30,648 nucleotides of DNA from JAAZPT01 sp964544955 (GTDB taxonomy: Bacteria; Bacillota; Clostridia; Christensenellales; Aristaeellaceae). The stretch's first letter is position 1. Each line of letters starts with the position of its first letter. Both the position numbers and the translations under genes were made by a program. The stretch is taken from positions 1-30,648 of the forward strand of contig CAZJEB010000016.1 of the NCBI GenBank assembly GCA_964544955.1. Reading direction: 5' to 3'. Below the pieces are notes generated by a model. The model did not search any database, had not been told where the DNA came from, and saw nothing but the letters and a program-made list of their open reading frames with translations. This document shows positions 1-7,972 of the stretch, piece by piece.

Positions 1-45
1 TCATACCAAAGAGCGAAAACCGAACAAACGCATAACAGCCCAAGC

Positions 46-1575
46 TCAGCCCCTCCTCCATCCCGCTCTCTTCTTCCTATCCACAACCCTTTGTCTATCC
101 AACCTAACCGGAATAGGAACACCGCTATCCATTTTTCTACCTATAATAATATCATTTTGCATATTTACTTTATTACAATCCTTATCCCAAGCATAGCAGT
201 TTAACTCATTAACCCCATTATTAACTATATATTTATAAGGGCCAACTTTTTTACCTCTACCCACTAAGCTATGGTATGTACCAAATAATATTAAAAATGC
301 AGCGCTTAAATCCTTTATTTTATTTGTTTCCATTACAGGCTCTATTAAATTAAAGTAATAATCCACCTTGCTTTTAGGCATTTCCTTATTGCTTATATCC
401 AAATAGGTTTCCTTTATTTGTTTTAACTTGCCATCTACAAACTTTTTAGGCAATAAATCATACAAGTTAGATAATTGCTTTATTTTATTAAGGTGTAAAG
501 CAAAAAAGTTATCAAGTTCATCCTCGGCAAACATATTTAAATAGCTAAAATAAGCATACATAAACTCAAGGCAGTTTGGCATATTGCTTAGTTTTGGCCA
601 TACATCCTCTACAATAGCTATTTCATTTTGCAAGTTTTTATACTTATCAAAATCGTAACAAGCATTACGCATAGCCTCATTGCCATTATAGTTTAAGCAA
701 TAACCTAATTGAGCCATAAAGGCCATACGCCCAACAATATCATCATTATTTAATATATTTATTAAGGGGTATTTATGTTTATCCCCCTTAAAGCTATAGT
801 TTACAACCCTTGGGGATGCAAAGCCTACACCTATAATATTGCCCGCCTTAACACCCCAAAAATCCACAAGCCTTTGTACTAATATTTGTGTAATTGCTGC
901 ACCTTTACTATGGCCGGTTACAAGTATAATAAAGGGGCTATCTTCCTTTGTGCAAGCCTTATATACATCATAAAGGCTTAATTTATCTAAGCCCATGGCG
1001 GCGGCGGTTTCGGGAAGTTCTAATTTTTTTGCAAGGGCTTCTAAATATTGTTCCCCCTTATAAAAACCACTATGGAAGGAATTAACCACGGCCATATCTA
1101 TATTATTAGCCCAATCGTTCAAGCTTTTACCTGTGCCCGCTATGCTTATTGCAATAACGTGTTTGGCCCCAGCTTTATGGCTTGCCACAAAGGCTTTTGG
1201 GTAATGGTTATTAGTTATTTTATGTTTTGCATACTGGTATATTAGTTTAACGCCTTGGAACTTGGAGCTAGACTTTGGTTGTTTAAAGCGAATAATATTA
1301 AATTCATCAAGGTTTTTAATGCTATTATCCGTATATATATTAATATCCTGCCAATCGGCTATGGCGTACTTATCCAAAAGTAAATTATAGGCAGAATGGC
1401 TTAATTCAAGGCATAGTTTTAATAAATTTTGGGATATATACTTGGGTGTGATATCGTTTGCAAACTCATACACGGCATTAACAATAGGGTTCATATCCTC
1501 TAAATTTACATCGGTATGGTTAGCGCTAGGCAACATCATATGGAAGCGCCTACCCCCTTTAAAAGCCAATTTCAA
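46..1575 (-). CDS. Class 3 lipase-like alpha/beta hydrolase
   Basis: A 509-residue protein with the features of the fungal-lipase-like (class 3) family. The nucleophile elbow GHSKG lies at residues 221-225 (Ser223) after a hydrophobic strand. An oxyanion-side segment around residues 143-173 ends in NSFHSGFYKG. A candidate catalytic Asp lies in NNDD (277-279 region), and a candidate His is His435 in GTYHSLVG. There is no signal peptide or membrane segment, so a cytoplasmic hydrolase (ester or lipid substrate unknown) is likely. The helical insert between Asp and His (about residues 290-420) is long for the family. The chosen start is TTG at 1575, preceded by AAAGGGGTG with 6-7 bases spacing. 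An in-frame ATG 12 codons later is the alternative. It has its own promoter and belongs to the GC-richer flank, not to the sugar island. The fold is fairly sure; substrate unknown. Confidence 0.7.
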   Translation of the reverse strand: MKLAFKGGRRFHMMLPSANHTDVNLEDMNPIVNAVYEFANDITPKYISQNLLKLCLELSHSAYNLLLDKYAIADWQDINIYTDNSIKNLDEFNIIRFKQPKSSSKFQGVKLIYQYAKHKITNNHYPKAFVASHKAGAKHVIAISIAGTGKSLNDWANNIDMAVVNSFHSGFYKGEQYLEALAKKLELPETAAAMGLDKLSLYDVYKACTKEDSPFIILVTGHSKGAAITQILVQRLVDFWGVKAGNIIGVGFASPRVVNYSFKGDKHKYPLINILNNDDIVGRMAFMAQLGYCLNYNGNEAMRNACYDFDKYKNLQNEIAIVEDVWPKLSNMPNCLEFMYAYFSYLNMFAEDELDNFFALHLNKIKQLSNLYDLLPKKFVDGKLKQIKETYLDISNKEMPKSKVDYYFNLIEPVMETNKIKDLSAAFLILFGTYHSLVGRGKKVGPYKYIVNNGVNELNCYAWDKDCNKVNMQNDIIIGRKMDSGVPIPVRLDRQRVVDRKKRAGWRRG

Positions 1576-1606
1576 ACTATCACCCCTTTATTTTATATGT
1601 GTTTAA

Positions 1607-1635
1607 ATTATACCATAATTGGCGAGTGGTGTAAG
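1607..1635 (-). promoter_or_regulatory. Promoter of the lipase-like gene
   Basis: On the minus strand, CTTACA (1630-1635), a 17-base spacer and TATAAT (1607-1612) preceded by TGG, which gives an extended -10. It lies between the upstream terminator and the TTG start, so the lipase gene is probably transcribed on its own. Confidence 0.6.
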
Positions 1636-1643
1636 TATACTTT

Positions 1644-1695
1644 TATAGGTAAAAAAAGACCGCTTATTACAATAAGCGGTCTTTTTTTACCTATA
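1644..1695. terminator. 25-bp perfect palindromic terminator
   Basis: Perfect inverted repeat: arms 1644-1668 and 1671-1695 with a 2-base centre. The GC-rich core GACCGCTT/AAGCGGTC is flanked by runs of seven A and seven T, so it can terminate in both directions. On the minus strand it follows the isomerase gene so closely that the stop codon (1687-1689) lies inside the arm. It also insulates the lipase gene from the sugar island. Confidence 0.9.
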
Positions 1696-2235
1696 ATTTA
1701 CTTCGCCTAATTTTTTTATTTTAAAGCCATTCTTCTTAAACTCTTCATAATCAAAACTTTCAAGCTCATCATATGCTAATTTGTGGAATTCATAGAATCC
1801 ATCTAAATCCTCATATCCATCTCCCATATTGTGATTCAAGAAAGCCTCAGCCATTGCTATTCCAGTTGCGTTGGCCACATAATGCCCACCCATAGAAAGT
1901 ACATTGCAATTATTTCCGGTTATACATCTTAATGCACTTGGAACATTTTCGCAGACAGCAGCATGAACATGTGGGCATTTGCTAGCTGCAATATGAATTC
2001 CCATTCCAGTGCCACAAAAGATTAATGCTCTTTCGAACTCCCTTTCTGCTATTTTGGCACCGACTTTTAAACCTATTCTATGAAACATTTCTGGGTTTTT
2101 ATCGTTAGATGTTTTGACGCCAATATCGGTTATTGTCCACCCTTCTTTTTCTAGATGCTCAACTATAGCATTCTTTAAGTCTGCTCCTGCAACGTCGGCC
2201 GCAACAAGAATTTGTTTGTTTGCAATTGTTTTCAT
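1687..2235 (-). CDS. rpiB: RpiB/LacAB-family sugar-phosphate isomerase
   Basis: A 182-residue aldose-ketose phosphate isomerase of the RpiB family. The N-terminal VAADVAGADL matches the family's phosphate/substrate loop. CGTGMG at residues 74-79 holds the catalytic Cys (Cys74), and GNNCNVLSMGG (107-117) is the second family signature. It is longer than ordinary RpiB (about 145-150) through a C-terminal tail. The sequence around CGTGMGIHIAASK and CENVPSALR recalls the tetrulose/erythrose-4-phosphate isomerases (EryI/DerI/LerI group) more than LacA/LacB; this is from memory. Start is ATG at 2235, with GGAGG 8 bases upstream; a longer reading frame to 2265 lacks such a site. It is divergent from the ABC operon and probably controlled with it. 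Role inferred: phosphosugar isomerisation in the imported sugar's pathway. The symbol names the family, not a proven ribose-5-phosphate role. Confidence 0.85.
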   Translation of the reverse strand: MKTIANKQILVAADVAGADLKNAIVEHLEKEGWTITDIGVKTSNDKNPEMFHRIGLKVGAKIAEREFERALIFCGTGMGIHIAASKCPHVHAAVCENVPSALRCITGNNCNVLSMGGHYVANATGIAMAEAFLNHNMGDGYEDLDGFYEFHKLAYDELESFDYEEFKKNGFKIKKLGEVNYR

Positions 2236-2296
2236 AAAAAGTCCTCCATTATTTTTTAATCGCATGTTATATACGATATTATTGATAAAAACAAAT

Positions 2297-2347
2297 AGTT
2301 ATTTTTGTCTTTTGATTTATGTGAGTTATTTTTGTTTTTGATTTATT
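2297..2347. promoter_or_regulatory. Direct repeats, probable DeoR-type operator
   Basis: Two near-identical copies starting AGTTATTTTTGT at 2297 and 2324 (27-base period). Both continue into TTTTGATTTAT with one base of length difference. They lie just downstream of the isomerase -10 and so in its transcript start region. DeoR-family repressors commonly use repeated AT-rich half sites, and a deoR-type gene lies in the adjacent operon. The link is inference. Confidence 0.5.
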
Positions 2348-2364
2348 AACTAATATACGATAAG

Positions 2365-2393
2365 ATTATATTCTAAAATTCGAACAAATGCAA
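2365..2393 (-). promoter_or_regulatory. Promoter of the RpiB-family gene
   Basis: Minus-strand TTGCAT (2388-2393), 17-base spacer, TATAAT (2365-2370). It is followed by a leader of about 120 bases that contains the direct repeats at 2297-2347. Confidence 0.6.
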
Positions 2394-2429
2394 CAAATAA
2401 AAATAAAAACAAAAACAAAAACACAAATT

Positions 2430-2444
2430 AACACAAATTGTGTT
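2430..2444. promoter_or_regulatory. 15-bp palindromic operator overlapping a -35 box
   Basis: AACACAA-A-TTGTGTT is a perfect 7+7 palindrome around one base. Its last two bases form the beginning of the TTGACA box of the ABC operon promoter, so a bound repressor would block RNA polymerase. An adjacent partial copy (ACACAAATTA) precedes it at 2421-2430. Confidence 0.5.
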
Positions 2445-2471
2445 GACAATTTTTTTGAATTGTGATATTTT
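2443..2471 (+). promoter_or_regulatory. Promoter of the left sugar ABC operon
   Basis: TTGACA (2443-2448), exactly 17 bases, TATTTT (2466-2471) with a TG at 2463-2464 (extended -10). The start of transcription is expected near 2478. That leaves a leader of about 110 bases before the binding-protein gene. The 2236-2587 gap holds this promoter, the divergent promoter and the repeats listed separately. Confidence 0.75.
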
Positions 2472-2542
2472 ATTTATAAATACAATTATTAATAAATTTA
2501 TAACAAGCTGTAACCAAATTATTTTTTACAAGTTCTTTAAAT

Positions 2543-2563
2543 TAAACGGAAGCTTTCCGTTTA
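2543..2563. promoter_or_regulatory. Inverted repeat in the leader of the ABC operon
   Basis: Nine-base arms (2543-2551 and 2555-2563, core AAACGGAA/TTCCGTTT) around GCT, in the 5' untranslated region 25 bases before the start codon. It could be a second operator or an mRNA hairpin. No T-run follows, so it is not a terminator. Confidence 0.4.
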
Positions 2564-2587
2564 TAAATATTATTTAGGAGGATACTT

Positions 2588-3550
2588 ATGAAAAAACTAC
2601 TCGGTATGTTGCTCTGTTTAACTCTCTTGATTTCATCATTTATGACCTTAGCTTTAGCTTCAGATGAAATTGTAATTGGAATTTCCATGGATGCGATAGA
2701 ATCGCAAATGTGGACAGAAAATCAAGCGTCAATGCATAATACGCTTGATGAGATGGGAATAAAATACATAGAAGTAATAGCAGATGGAGATGCTCAGAAG
2801 CAGAACCAACAAATTGAAACACTTATTGCTTCTGGAGTTGATGCAATAATAATTGGTCCAAAAGATAGTATATCTATTGTTTCTGCAATTAAAAAATGTA
2901 ATGAAGCGGGTATACCAGTTGTTATGAATAATAGGGGTGCAGGAGAAGGAGCTGAAGTGGCTTGTTCTGTAGCATCGGATAATTATTCCATGGTTGTTAG
3001 GGAAATGAACATGGTTGTAGAAAAAGCTAAAAAAACTGGCGAAAAATATGTGGTTATGGAATTTATTGGCAATCTCGGCGATACAAATGCTGTAGCAAGA
3101 CATGAAGGTTTTCAAAAAGTAGTAAGTGAAAATCCAGATATTTTTACAAAGGTTGTTGAAATTCCTACAGAATGGAAAGCGGAAATAGCAGATGCCTTAG
3201 GGCAAGCAGCTTTACAAGCAAATCCAGATATTAATATGATATTTTCTGCTTCGGATGTTTATGTACCTACAATTAAATCAATGTTGAAAAAATTTGATAT
3301 GTGGAAGAAAACCGGAGAAGAGGGACATGTATTATACGTAACGTTTGATGGTGCTGCTGATGCAATAAATGAAATAAAAGAAGGATACATAGATATTGTT
3401 TCTGTACAGAACGCAACAGAACAAGGAAGACTTTGTGTAGTTAATGCTGTTAAATTAGCACAGGGTGAAAGTGTTGATCCGAATGCATTTGATCCTGGAT
3501 TTGAAGTAACTCAAGATAACTGGGAAGAACTAGGGTTTGCTGGCTATTAA
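2588..3550 (+). CDS. Sugar ABC transporter substrate-binding protein
   Basis: A 320-residue type 1 periplasmic binding protein (RbsB-like). An N-terminal signal peptide (about residues 1-24, cleavage after an ALA-type site) is followed by the first strand EIVIGIS. Other visible pieces are the IETLIASGVDAIIIGP segment of lobe 1 and FDGAADAINEIKEGYI of the hinge/ligand region. It captures the sugar and delivers it to the two permeases encoded next. The only Cys in the leader (residue 10) is inside the hydrophobic core and not in a lipobox, which is unusual for a Gram-positive binding protein. Start ATG has AGGAGG at 2575-2580. It is first in the operon and followed by a hairpin that may favour its expression over the permease. 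Specificity unknown (pentose or related sugar by family). Confidence 0.88.
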   Translation: MKKLLGMLLCLTLLISSFMTLALASDEIVIGISMDAIESQMWTENQASMHNTLDEMGIKYIEVIADGDAQKQNQQIETLIASGVDAIIIGPKDSISIVSAIKKCNEAGIPVVMNNRGAGEGAEVACSVASDNYSMVVREMNMVVEKAKKTGEKYVVMEFIGNLGDTNAVARHEGFQKVVSENPDIFTKVVEIPTEWKAEIADALGQAALQANPDINMIFSASDVYVPTIKSMLKKFDMWKKTGEEGHVLYVTFDGAADAINEIKEGYIDIVSVQNATEQGRLCVVNAVKLAQGESVDPNAFDPGFEVTQDNWEELGFAGY

Positions 3551-3576
3551 TCTATTTACTATATAAATAGTAAAAT

Positions 3577-3606
3577 GAGCGATTAGAATTTATATTCTAA
3601 TCGCTC
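3577..3606. other. Intercistronic hairpin after the binding-protein gene
   Basis: GAGCGATTAGAAT (3577-3589) pairs perfectly with 3594-3606 around a 4-base loop. No long T-run follows, so read-through into the permease is expected. Such hairpins usually stabilise the upstream mRNA or attenuate partly, giving more binding protein than membrane components. Confidence 0.65.
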
Positions 3607-3641
3607 TGTATTTAATGCTAATTATTTTAAGGGGTATTTAG

Positions 3642-4604
3642 ATGGACTTACTAATTAAAAAAACAAAATCTTTAGGGGTAATTTTTTGGATAGTTATATT
3701 TTATATAATTCTATGCGTTATTTTTGTTCCTAATTTTGCTACAGAATATAATGCCAAAAATATTCTTAGCCAAATTTGTGTGTTATTAATAGCTGCTTGT
3801 GGTCAGCATTTTGCAGTTTTAAATGGAGGCGTAGATTTTTCGCAAACATCAATCATAGCTTTAAGTGGAGTTGTAGGTGCTTCAATAATGAGTAATTCCA
3901 CAGGCATTTTTGCTGGACAATGGTATGCTGTGCCAATTGCTTTATTAATAATGATGATAATTGGTTTACTGTTTGGTATTATAAATGGACTGTCAATAAT
4001 TACATTCAAAATGCCTTCGTTTATAGTTACAATGGCAACCCAAATGATAGGTTCAGGAGTCGCCTTATTATACACTCAAAGTAAAACTATAGGCGGATTA
4101 CCAGATTTTTTTACATTCATCGGAATTAAAACCATTTGGATAATCCCATATACATTTATAATTGCATTGGTTATTGTTTTTATCTGTAATTATATTCTAA
4201 ACAAGACATTATATGGAAGACAATTGTACGCAATAGGAAACAATGCTAAAGCATCTGAAATATCAGGGGTTCCCGTAAAGAAAACAATATTCAAAATATA
4301 TATATATACGGGTATCACGGCTGCATTTGCAGGAATAATAATGATTGCTCAAATGGAATCAGCGGCACCATCTTTTGGAAACAATATGTTTATTGATATA
4401 ATGTCAGCTATAATAATTGGTGGGACAAGCCCAGCAGGTGGAAGTGGGAAAATAACAAACACTGTAAAAGGTGCATTTTTGATAATAATATTAAATGTGA
4501 GTATGAATTTACTTGGAATTCCATGGTTTGTAATTAACATAATAAAGGGCTTGATTATTCTTATTGCAGCAGCAGTAGAGATAACGCAGAAAAGAAGAGT
4601 TTAA
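3642..4604 (+). CDS. Ribose-type ABC transporter permease (first of two)
   Basis: A 320-residue hydrophobic protein of the RbsC/BPD_transp_2 family with about eight to ten membrane segments. The family motif AFAGIIMIAQMESAAPSFG is at about residues 229-247, and GGTSPAGGSGKI (the ATPase-coupling region) is at about residues 264-275. LNGGVDFSQTSIIALSG near the N terminus corresponds to the usual GGIDLSVG motif. It forms the membrane channel with the second permease at 6129. Ribosome binding site AAGGGG lies 9 bases before ATG. It sits between the binding protein and the ATPase in the same operon. Confidence 0.88.
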   Translation: MDLLIKKTKSLGVIFWIVIFYIILCVIFVPNFATEYNAKNILSQICVLLIAACGQHFAVLNGGVDFSQTSIIALSGVVGASIMSNSTGIFAGQWYAVPIALLIMMIIGLLFGIINGLSIITFKMPSFIVTMATQMIGSGVALLYTQSKTIGGLPDFFTFIGIKTIWIIPYTFIIALVIVFICNYILNKTLYGRQLYAIGNNAKASEISGVPVKKTIFKIYIYTGITAAFAGIIMIAQMESAAPSFGNNMFIDIMSAIIIGGTSPAGGSGKITNTVKGAFLIIILNVSMNLLGIPWFVINIIKGLIILIAAAVEITQKRRV

Positions 4605-4624
4605 CTACAGAATAGAGGAAGTTT

Positions 4625-6136
4625 ATGAACAACGAGAATAAATACGCATTGGAACTTAAAGGAATTTATAAATCTTTTTCAAATGTAAATGTTTTAATTG
4701 ACATTTCTATGAAAATTAAAAATAGTAACATATTTGGTATCGTTGGTGAAAATGGGGCTGGTAAATCTACGTTGATGAATATAATAGGTGGAGTGGTTCC
4801 CCCAAGCAAAGGTGAAGTATATTTGAATGGAGAACTATTTGAACCAAAAGACCCTGTTATATGTAAAAAGGCAGGAATAGCTTTTATACACCAAGAGCTA
4901 AACCTTTTTGGAAACTTAACAGTAGCAGAAAATTTATACTTGAATGATTTAAAAAAATTTGTAAACTATAAAGATATTAATAATAAAACAAAAGAAAATC
5001 TAAAACAAATTAAGGTCGATGATATTAAGCCAACAACACTGGTTGAAACATTAACAATGGGACAAAAACAGTTAGTTGAAATTACAAAGGCAATTGCAAG
5101 TAATGCCAATATAATAATATTTGATGAGCCGACTACATCATTATCAATAAAGGAAAAAGAACTTCTATTCAACGTTATGAGAGACCTAAAAAACAAAGGA
5201 AAAACAATTATTTTTATTTCTCATATTTTAGATGATATCTTTTTAATGTGCGATGAAATTTCAGTAATAAGGGATGGGAAAACAATCATACAAAAAGAAA
5301 AAGATGAACTATCAAAAAATGAAGTTATTTCAGCGATGGTTGGCAGAGAATTAAATAAAATTTATCCAACTATTAACAAAAAAATAGGTAAGAAAATTTT
5401 CGAGGTTAGAAACTTATCTTCACAGAATAGATTCAAAAACATAAATTTAACTTTGCATGAAAAAGAAATAGTTGGTTTGTATGGCTTGATGGGAGCGGGG
5501 AGAACGGAACTTTTAAATTGTCTTTTTGGGTTAGAACCTGTGATAAGCGGTGAAATCATTTTTATGGAAAAGAAAATAAAAAAAATAAGTCCAATTAATT
5601 GTATTAAGAATGAATTGGCGTATGTTACCGAAGATAGAAGAGCAGAAGGCTTGATGATAAATATGAGTGTTAAAGAGAACATTGTAATTACAAGCTTGAA
5701 GACACTTAGTTCAGGTTCAATTTTTAGAAAAATTAATACAATTGAAGAAGAAAAAATATCTAAAAATATGGTAAAAGAATTAAATATAAAAACATTTGAT
5801 GCAAACATTCAAAAAACCATAAATTTAAGTGGAGGTAATCAGCAAAAAGTAGTGCTGGCAAAATGGATAGCTAAACATCCCAAAATTATTTTCTTAGATG
5901 AACCCACTAGAGGTGTTGATGTTGGGGCAAAATATGAAATATATACAATAATTAATGAGTTAGTTAATAATAATTCTGCTGTTTTAATGGTTTCGAGTGA
6001 GATGGAAGAACTTATGGGAATGTGCGATAGAATAATGGTTATGAGCAACAATAAAATAATTTCAGAATTTAAAAAAGACGAATATAATCAAGAGGATTTT
6101 ATGCTTGCAGCAATTGGAGGAAAAATAAATGAATAA
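4625..6136 (+). CDS. Sugar ABC transporter ATPase, two-domain RbsA type
   Basis: A 503-residue protein with two fused nucleotide-binding domains. Domain 1 has Walker A GENGAGKST (about residues 39-47), a variant signature TMGQKQ and Walker B IIIFDEPTT. Domain 2 has the degenerate P-loop GLMGAGRTE, a canonical LSGGNQQK signature and IIFLDEPTRG. This asymmetric arrangement is typical of RbsA/XylG/MglA. It powers sugar import on the cytoplasmic side. The ribosome binding site is GAGGAAG. The 3' end overlaps the second permease by 8 bases, indicating translational coupling. The two permease genes flank it on either side, so a single ATPase probably serves a heteromeric channel. Confidence 0.92.
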   Translation: MNNENKYALELKGIYKSFSNVNVLIDISMKIKNSNIFGIVGENGAGKSTLMNIIGGVVPPSKGEVYLNGELFEPKDPVICKKAGIAFIHQELNLFGNLTVAENLYLNDLKKFVNYKDINNKTKENLKQIKVDDIKPTTLVETLTMGQKQLVEITKAIASNANIIIFDEPTTSLSIKEKELLFNVMRDLKNKGKTIIFISHILDDIFLMCDEISVIRDGKTIIQKEKDELSKNEVISAMVGRELNKIYPTINKKIGKKIFEVRNLSSQNRFKNINLTLHEKEIVGLYGLMGAGRTELLNCLFGLEPVISGEIIFMEKKIKKISPINCIKNELAYVTEDRRAEGLMINMSVKENIVITSLKTLSSGSIFRKINTIEEEKISKNMVKELNIKTFDANIQKTINLSGGNQQKVVLAKWIAKHPKIIFLDEPTRGVDVGAKYEIYTIINELVNNNSAVLMVSSEMEELMGMCDRIMVMSNNKIISEFKKDEYNQEDFMLAAIGGKINE

Positions 6137-7100
6137 GTATTTGTTTGATAATCGATCATTTCAAGCTAAAAAAATTCTAATAAACTATGGAATTTATGGT
6201 GTTTTTTTGATTATGATTGTTTTCTTTAGTATATTAAACCCAAAATTTCTAAATTTTAGAAACTTTATTACAATAATTCAAATGGCGTCTACCTTGGGCA
6301 TTGTGGTTGTTGGTATGTTTTTTATACTTATTACTGGTGGTGTAGATATATCAGTTGCTTCAAATATGTATTTTTCAGCGGTTGTTTCTAGCATGATATT
6401 GAATAGTTACAATATACCAATATGGTTATGTTTTATTATTTCTACTCTTGCTGGATCAATTATTGGAAGTATAAATGGATTGTTTGTAGCAAAATTTAAA
6501 ATGGTTCCTTTCATTGCAACACTTGCAACAATGAGTATATCTAGAGGACTCGGTCTGCTTGTTTCAAATACAAAACTGATAGTATTAAACGAGGAAGCCT
6601 TTATTGTGTCGAATACAAAAATACTTGGAATTCCATTAGTGGCATATATTTTCCTTTTCGTTGTATTGATTGGACATTTGATTTTAACAAAAACAAGTAT
6701 TGGTAGAAAACTTTTTGCTTGTGGAAACAATATTGAAGCAGCAAAAAAAATAGGAATCAATACTACTAAAGTGGTTTTCTTCGCATATGCTTTTTGTGGG
6801 GCATGTGCAGGACTAGCGGGTATGGTTAATGCAAGTAATTTATCTATGATAAATCAGAATTTTGCAATAGGAGATGAATTCGTAGTTATTTCATCTGCGG
6901 TAATAGGTGGCGCTAGTTTATTTGGCGGTAAAGGTAAAGTTTTGCCAGGCGCACTATTAGGAATCTTGATGATCCAAATAATTCTGAATGGATTAACATT
7001 AATACAAGCGTCTCCATATATTTATCAAATTATAAGAGGGTGTATTATTTTTATTGCAGTTATGATTGATAGTATAAAATATAATGGTTCCGTTCACTAA
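6129..7100 (+). CDS. Ribose-type ABC transporter permease (second of two)
   Basis: A 323-residue BPD_transp_2/RbsC-like permease. Family landmarks are ITGGVDISVASNMYFSA (about residues 64-80), CGACAGLAGMVNASN and VIGGASLFGGKGKV near the C terminus. Hydrophobic segments cover most of the chain. It differs clearly in sequence from the first permease, so the two are not a recent duplication. GGAGG at the end of the ATPase gene acts as ribosome binding site, and its start overlaps that gene by 8 bases. Expected to pair with the permease at 3642. Confidence 0.88.
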   Translation: MNKYLFDNRSFQAKKILINYGIYGVFLIMIVFFSILNPKFLNFRNFITIIQMASTLGIVVVGMFFILITGGVDISVASNMYFSAVVSSMILNSYNIPIWLCFIISTLAGSIIGSINGLFVAKFKMVPFIATLATMSISRGLGLLVSNTKLIVLNEEAFIVSNTKILGIPLVAYIFLFVVLIGHLILTKTSIGRKLFACGNNIEAAKKIGINTTKVVFFAYAFCGACAGLAGMVNASNLSMINQNFAIGDEFVVISSAVIGGASLFGGKGKVLPGALLGILMIQIILNGLTLIQASPYIYQIIRGCIIFIAVMIDSIKYNGSVH

Positions 7101-7103
7101 TTG

Positions 7104-7132
7104 TTGATTTTTAATATAAACTATTATAAAAT
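7104..7132 (+). promoter_or_regulatory. Possible internal promoter before the DeoR-type gene
   Basis: TTGATT (7104-7109), 17 bases, TAAAAT (7127-7132) in the 73-base gap before the regulator gene. The AT-rich context makes chance matches likely. It would allow regulator expression independent of the transporter. Confidence 0.35.
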
Positions 7133-7173
7133 TACAATAGAATTATTTATATAATATTGAAAGTTGGATAAAT

Positions 7174-7971
7174 ATGTATCAAGCTGAGCGCGAAGAAAAA
7201 ATTATGAACTTATTAGATTTAAAAAAAATGGTTAAAGTTTCAGAGTTAGCAACTTTTTTTAATGTATCAAAAGAAACAATAAGGAGAGATTTACAATCTC
7301 TTGAAAGAAAAGAAATATTAAAAAGGACTCATGGTGGAGCTATTAGAAACCCTAATAATAAATATAGTGTTTTTTCGGAGCAATCTTATTCAACAAGGGA
7401 AATCCAAAACAGCAAATTAAAGGAAAAAATATCAAAAAAAGCAGCGACATATGTTGAGAATAATGATTTAATTTTTGTGGATAATAGTACAACAACTATA
7501 AAATTGATGAAATATATACCCAAAAATATCAACGTAACAATACTAACTAACTCTGTAAATCAGCTACTAGAGTCAATTAAAATAAATAATCCTAACTATA
7601 CATTAATAATTCTTGGTGGAATTTTTAGACCTAGCAATTACTCTGTTATCGGCAGTATGGCGGTTGAATCTGTAAAAAATTTCAAACCCAAAAAGGCCTT
7701 TATATCTTGTAAAGGTTTTGACTTAAGTAATGGCTTATTTGATGCAACGTTGTATGAGGTTGAAACAAAAAGAGCAGCTATTGAAGCTGCATGTGAAACA
7801 TTTTTGCTTGCAGATAACACAAAATTTAATACTAGTGGAAATGTTTCACTGTGCAAAATATCTAAAATTTCCAAGATTATAACTGATGATTTGATAGCTG
7901 AAGATATAAAAAGAGATTACGAAATAAATGGAATAGATATAATTATATCAGATGATAAAATAGAGGATTAA
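7174..7971 (+). CDS. DeoR/GlpR-family transcriptional regulator
   Basis: A 265-residue repressor of the DeoR family. The N-terminal winged helix-turn-helix spans about residues 18-57, with VSELATFFNVSKETIRRDL and KRTHGGAI, the family signature. The C-terminal sugar-phosphate-sensing domain (DeoRC) includes VDNSTTTIKLMKYI (about 106-119) and the LADNTKFNT segment. Such proteins respond to a phosphorylated sugar intermediate. Candidate targets are the direct repeats (2297-2347) and the palindrome (2430-2444) in the divergent promoter region of this cluster. The ribosome binding site is weak (GGAT). The stop codon is one base before the next start, so the two genes are co-transcribed. Confidence 0.9.
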   Translation: MYQAEREEKIMNLLDLKKMVKVSELATFFNVSKETIRRDLQSLERKEILKRTHGGAIRNPNNKYSVFSEQSYSTREIQNSKLKEKISKKAATYVENNDLIFVDNSTTTIKLMKYIPKNINVTILTNSVNQLLESIKINNPNYTLIILGGIFRPSNYSVIGSMAVESVKNFKPKKAFISCKGFDLSNGLFDATLYEVETKRAAIEAACETFLLADNTKFNTSGNVSLCKISKISKIITDDLIAEDIKRDYEINGIDIIISDDKIED

Positions 7972-7972
7972 C

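Noticed and set aside
1600..1700. Integration site or flanking repeat at the island's left edge
   Set aside because: The 25-bp palindrome is a terminator. No matching copy was seen at the right edge near 16460-16560, and no tRNA or integrase gene is present.
1687..2235. Assignment as LacA or LacB of the tagatose-6-phosphate pathway
   Set aside because: A single gene is present instead of the lacAB pair, and its motifs look closer to the tetrose/ribose phosphate isomerase group. Kept at family level.
2401..2425. Tandem AAAAAC repeats resembling a short repeat array
   Set aside because: Simple low-complexity sequence in an AT-rich promoter region. No spacers, so not CRISPR.
2543..2563. Catabolite repression (CRE) site
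   Set aside because: The palindrome has a GCT centre and does not fit the usual CRE pattern. Left as an unassigned inverted repeat.
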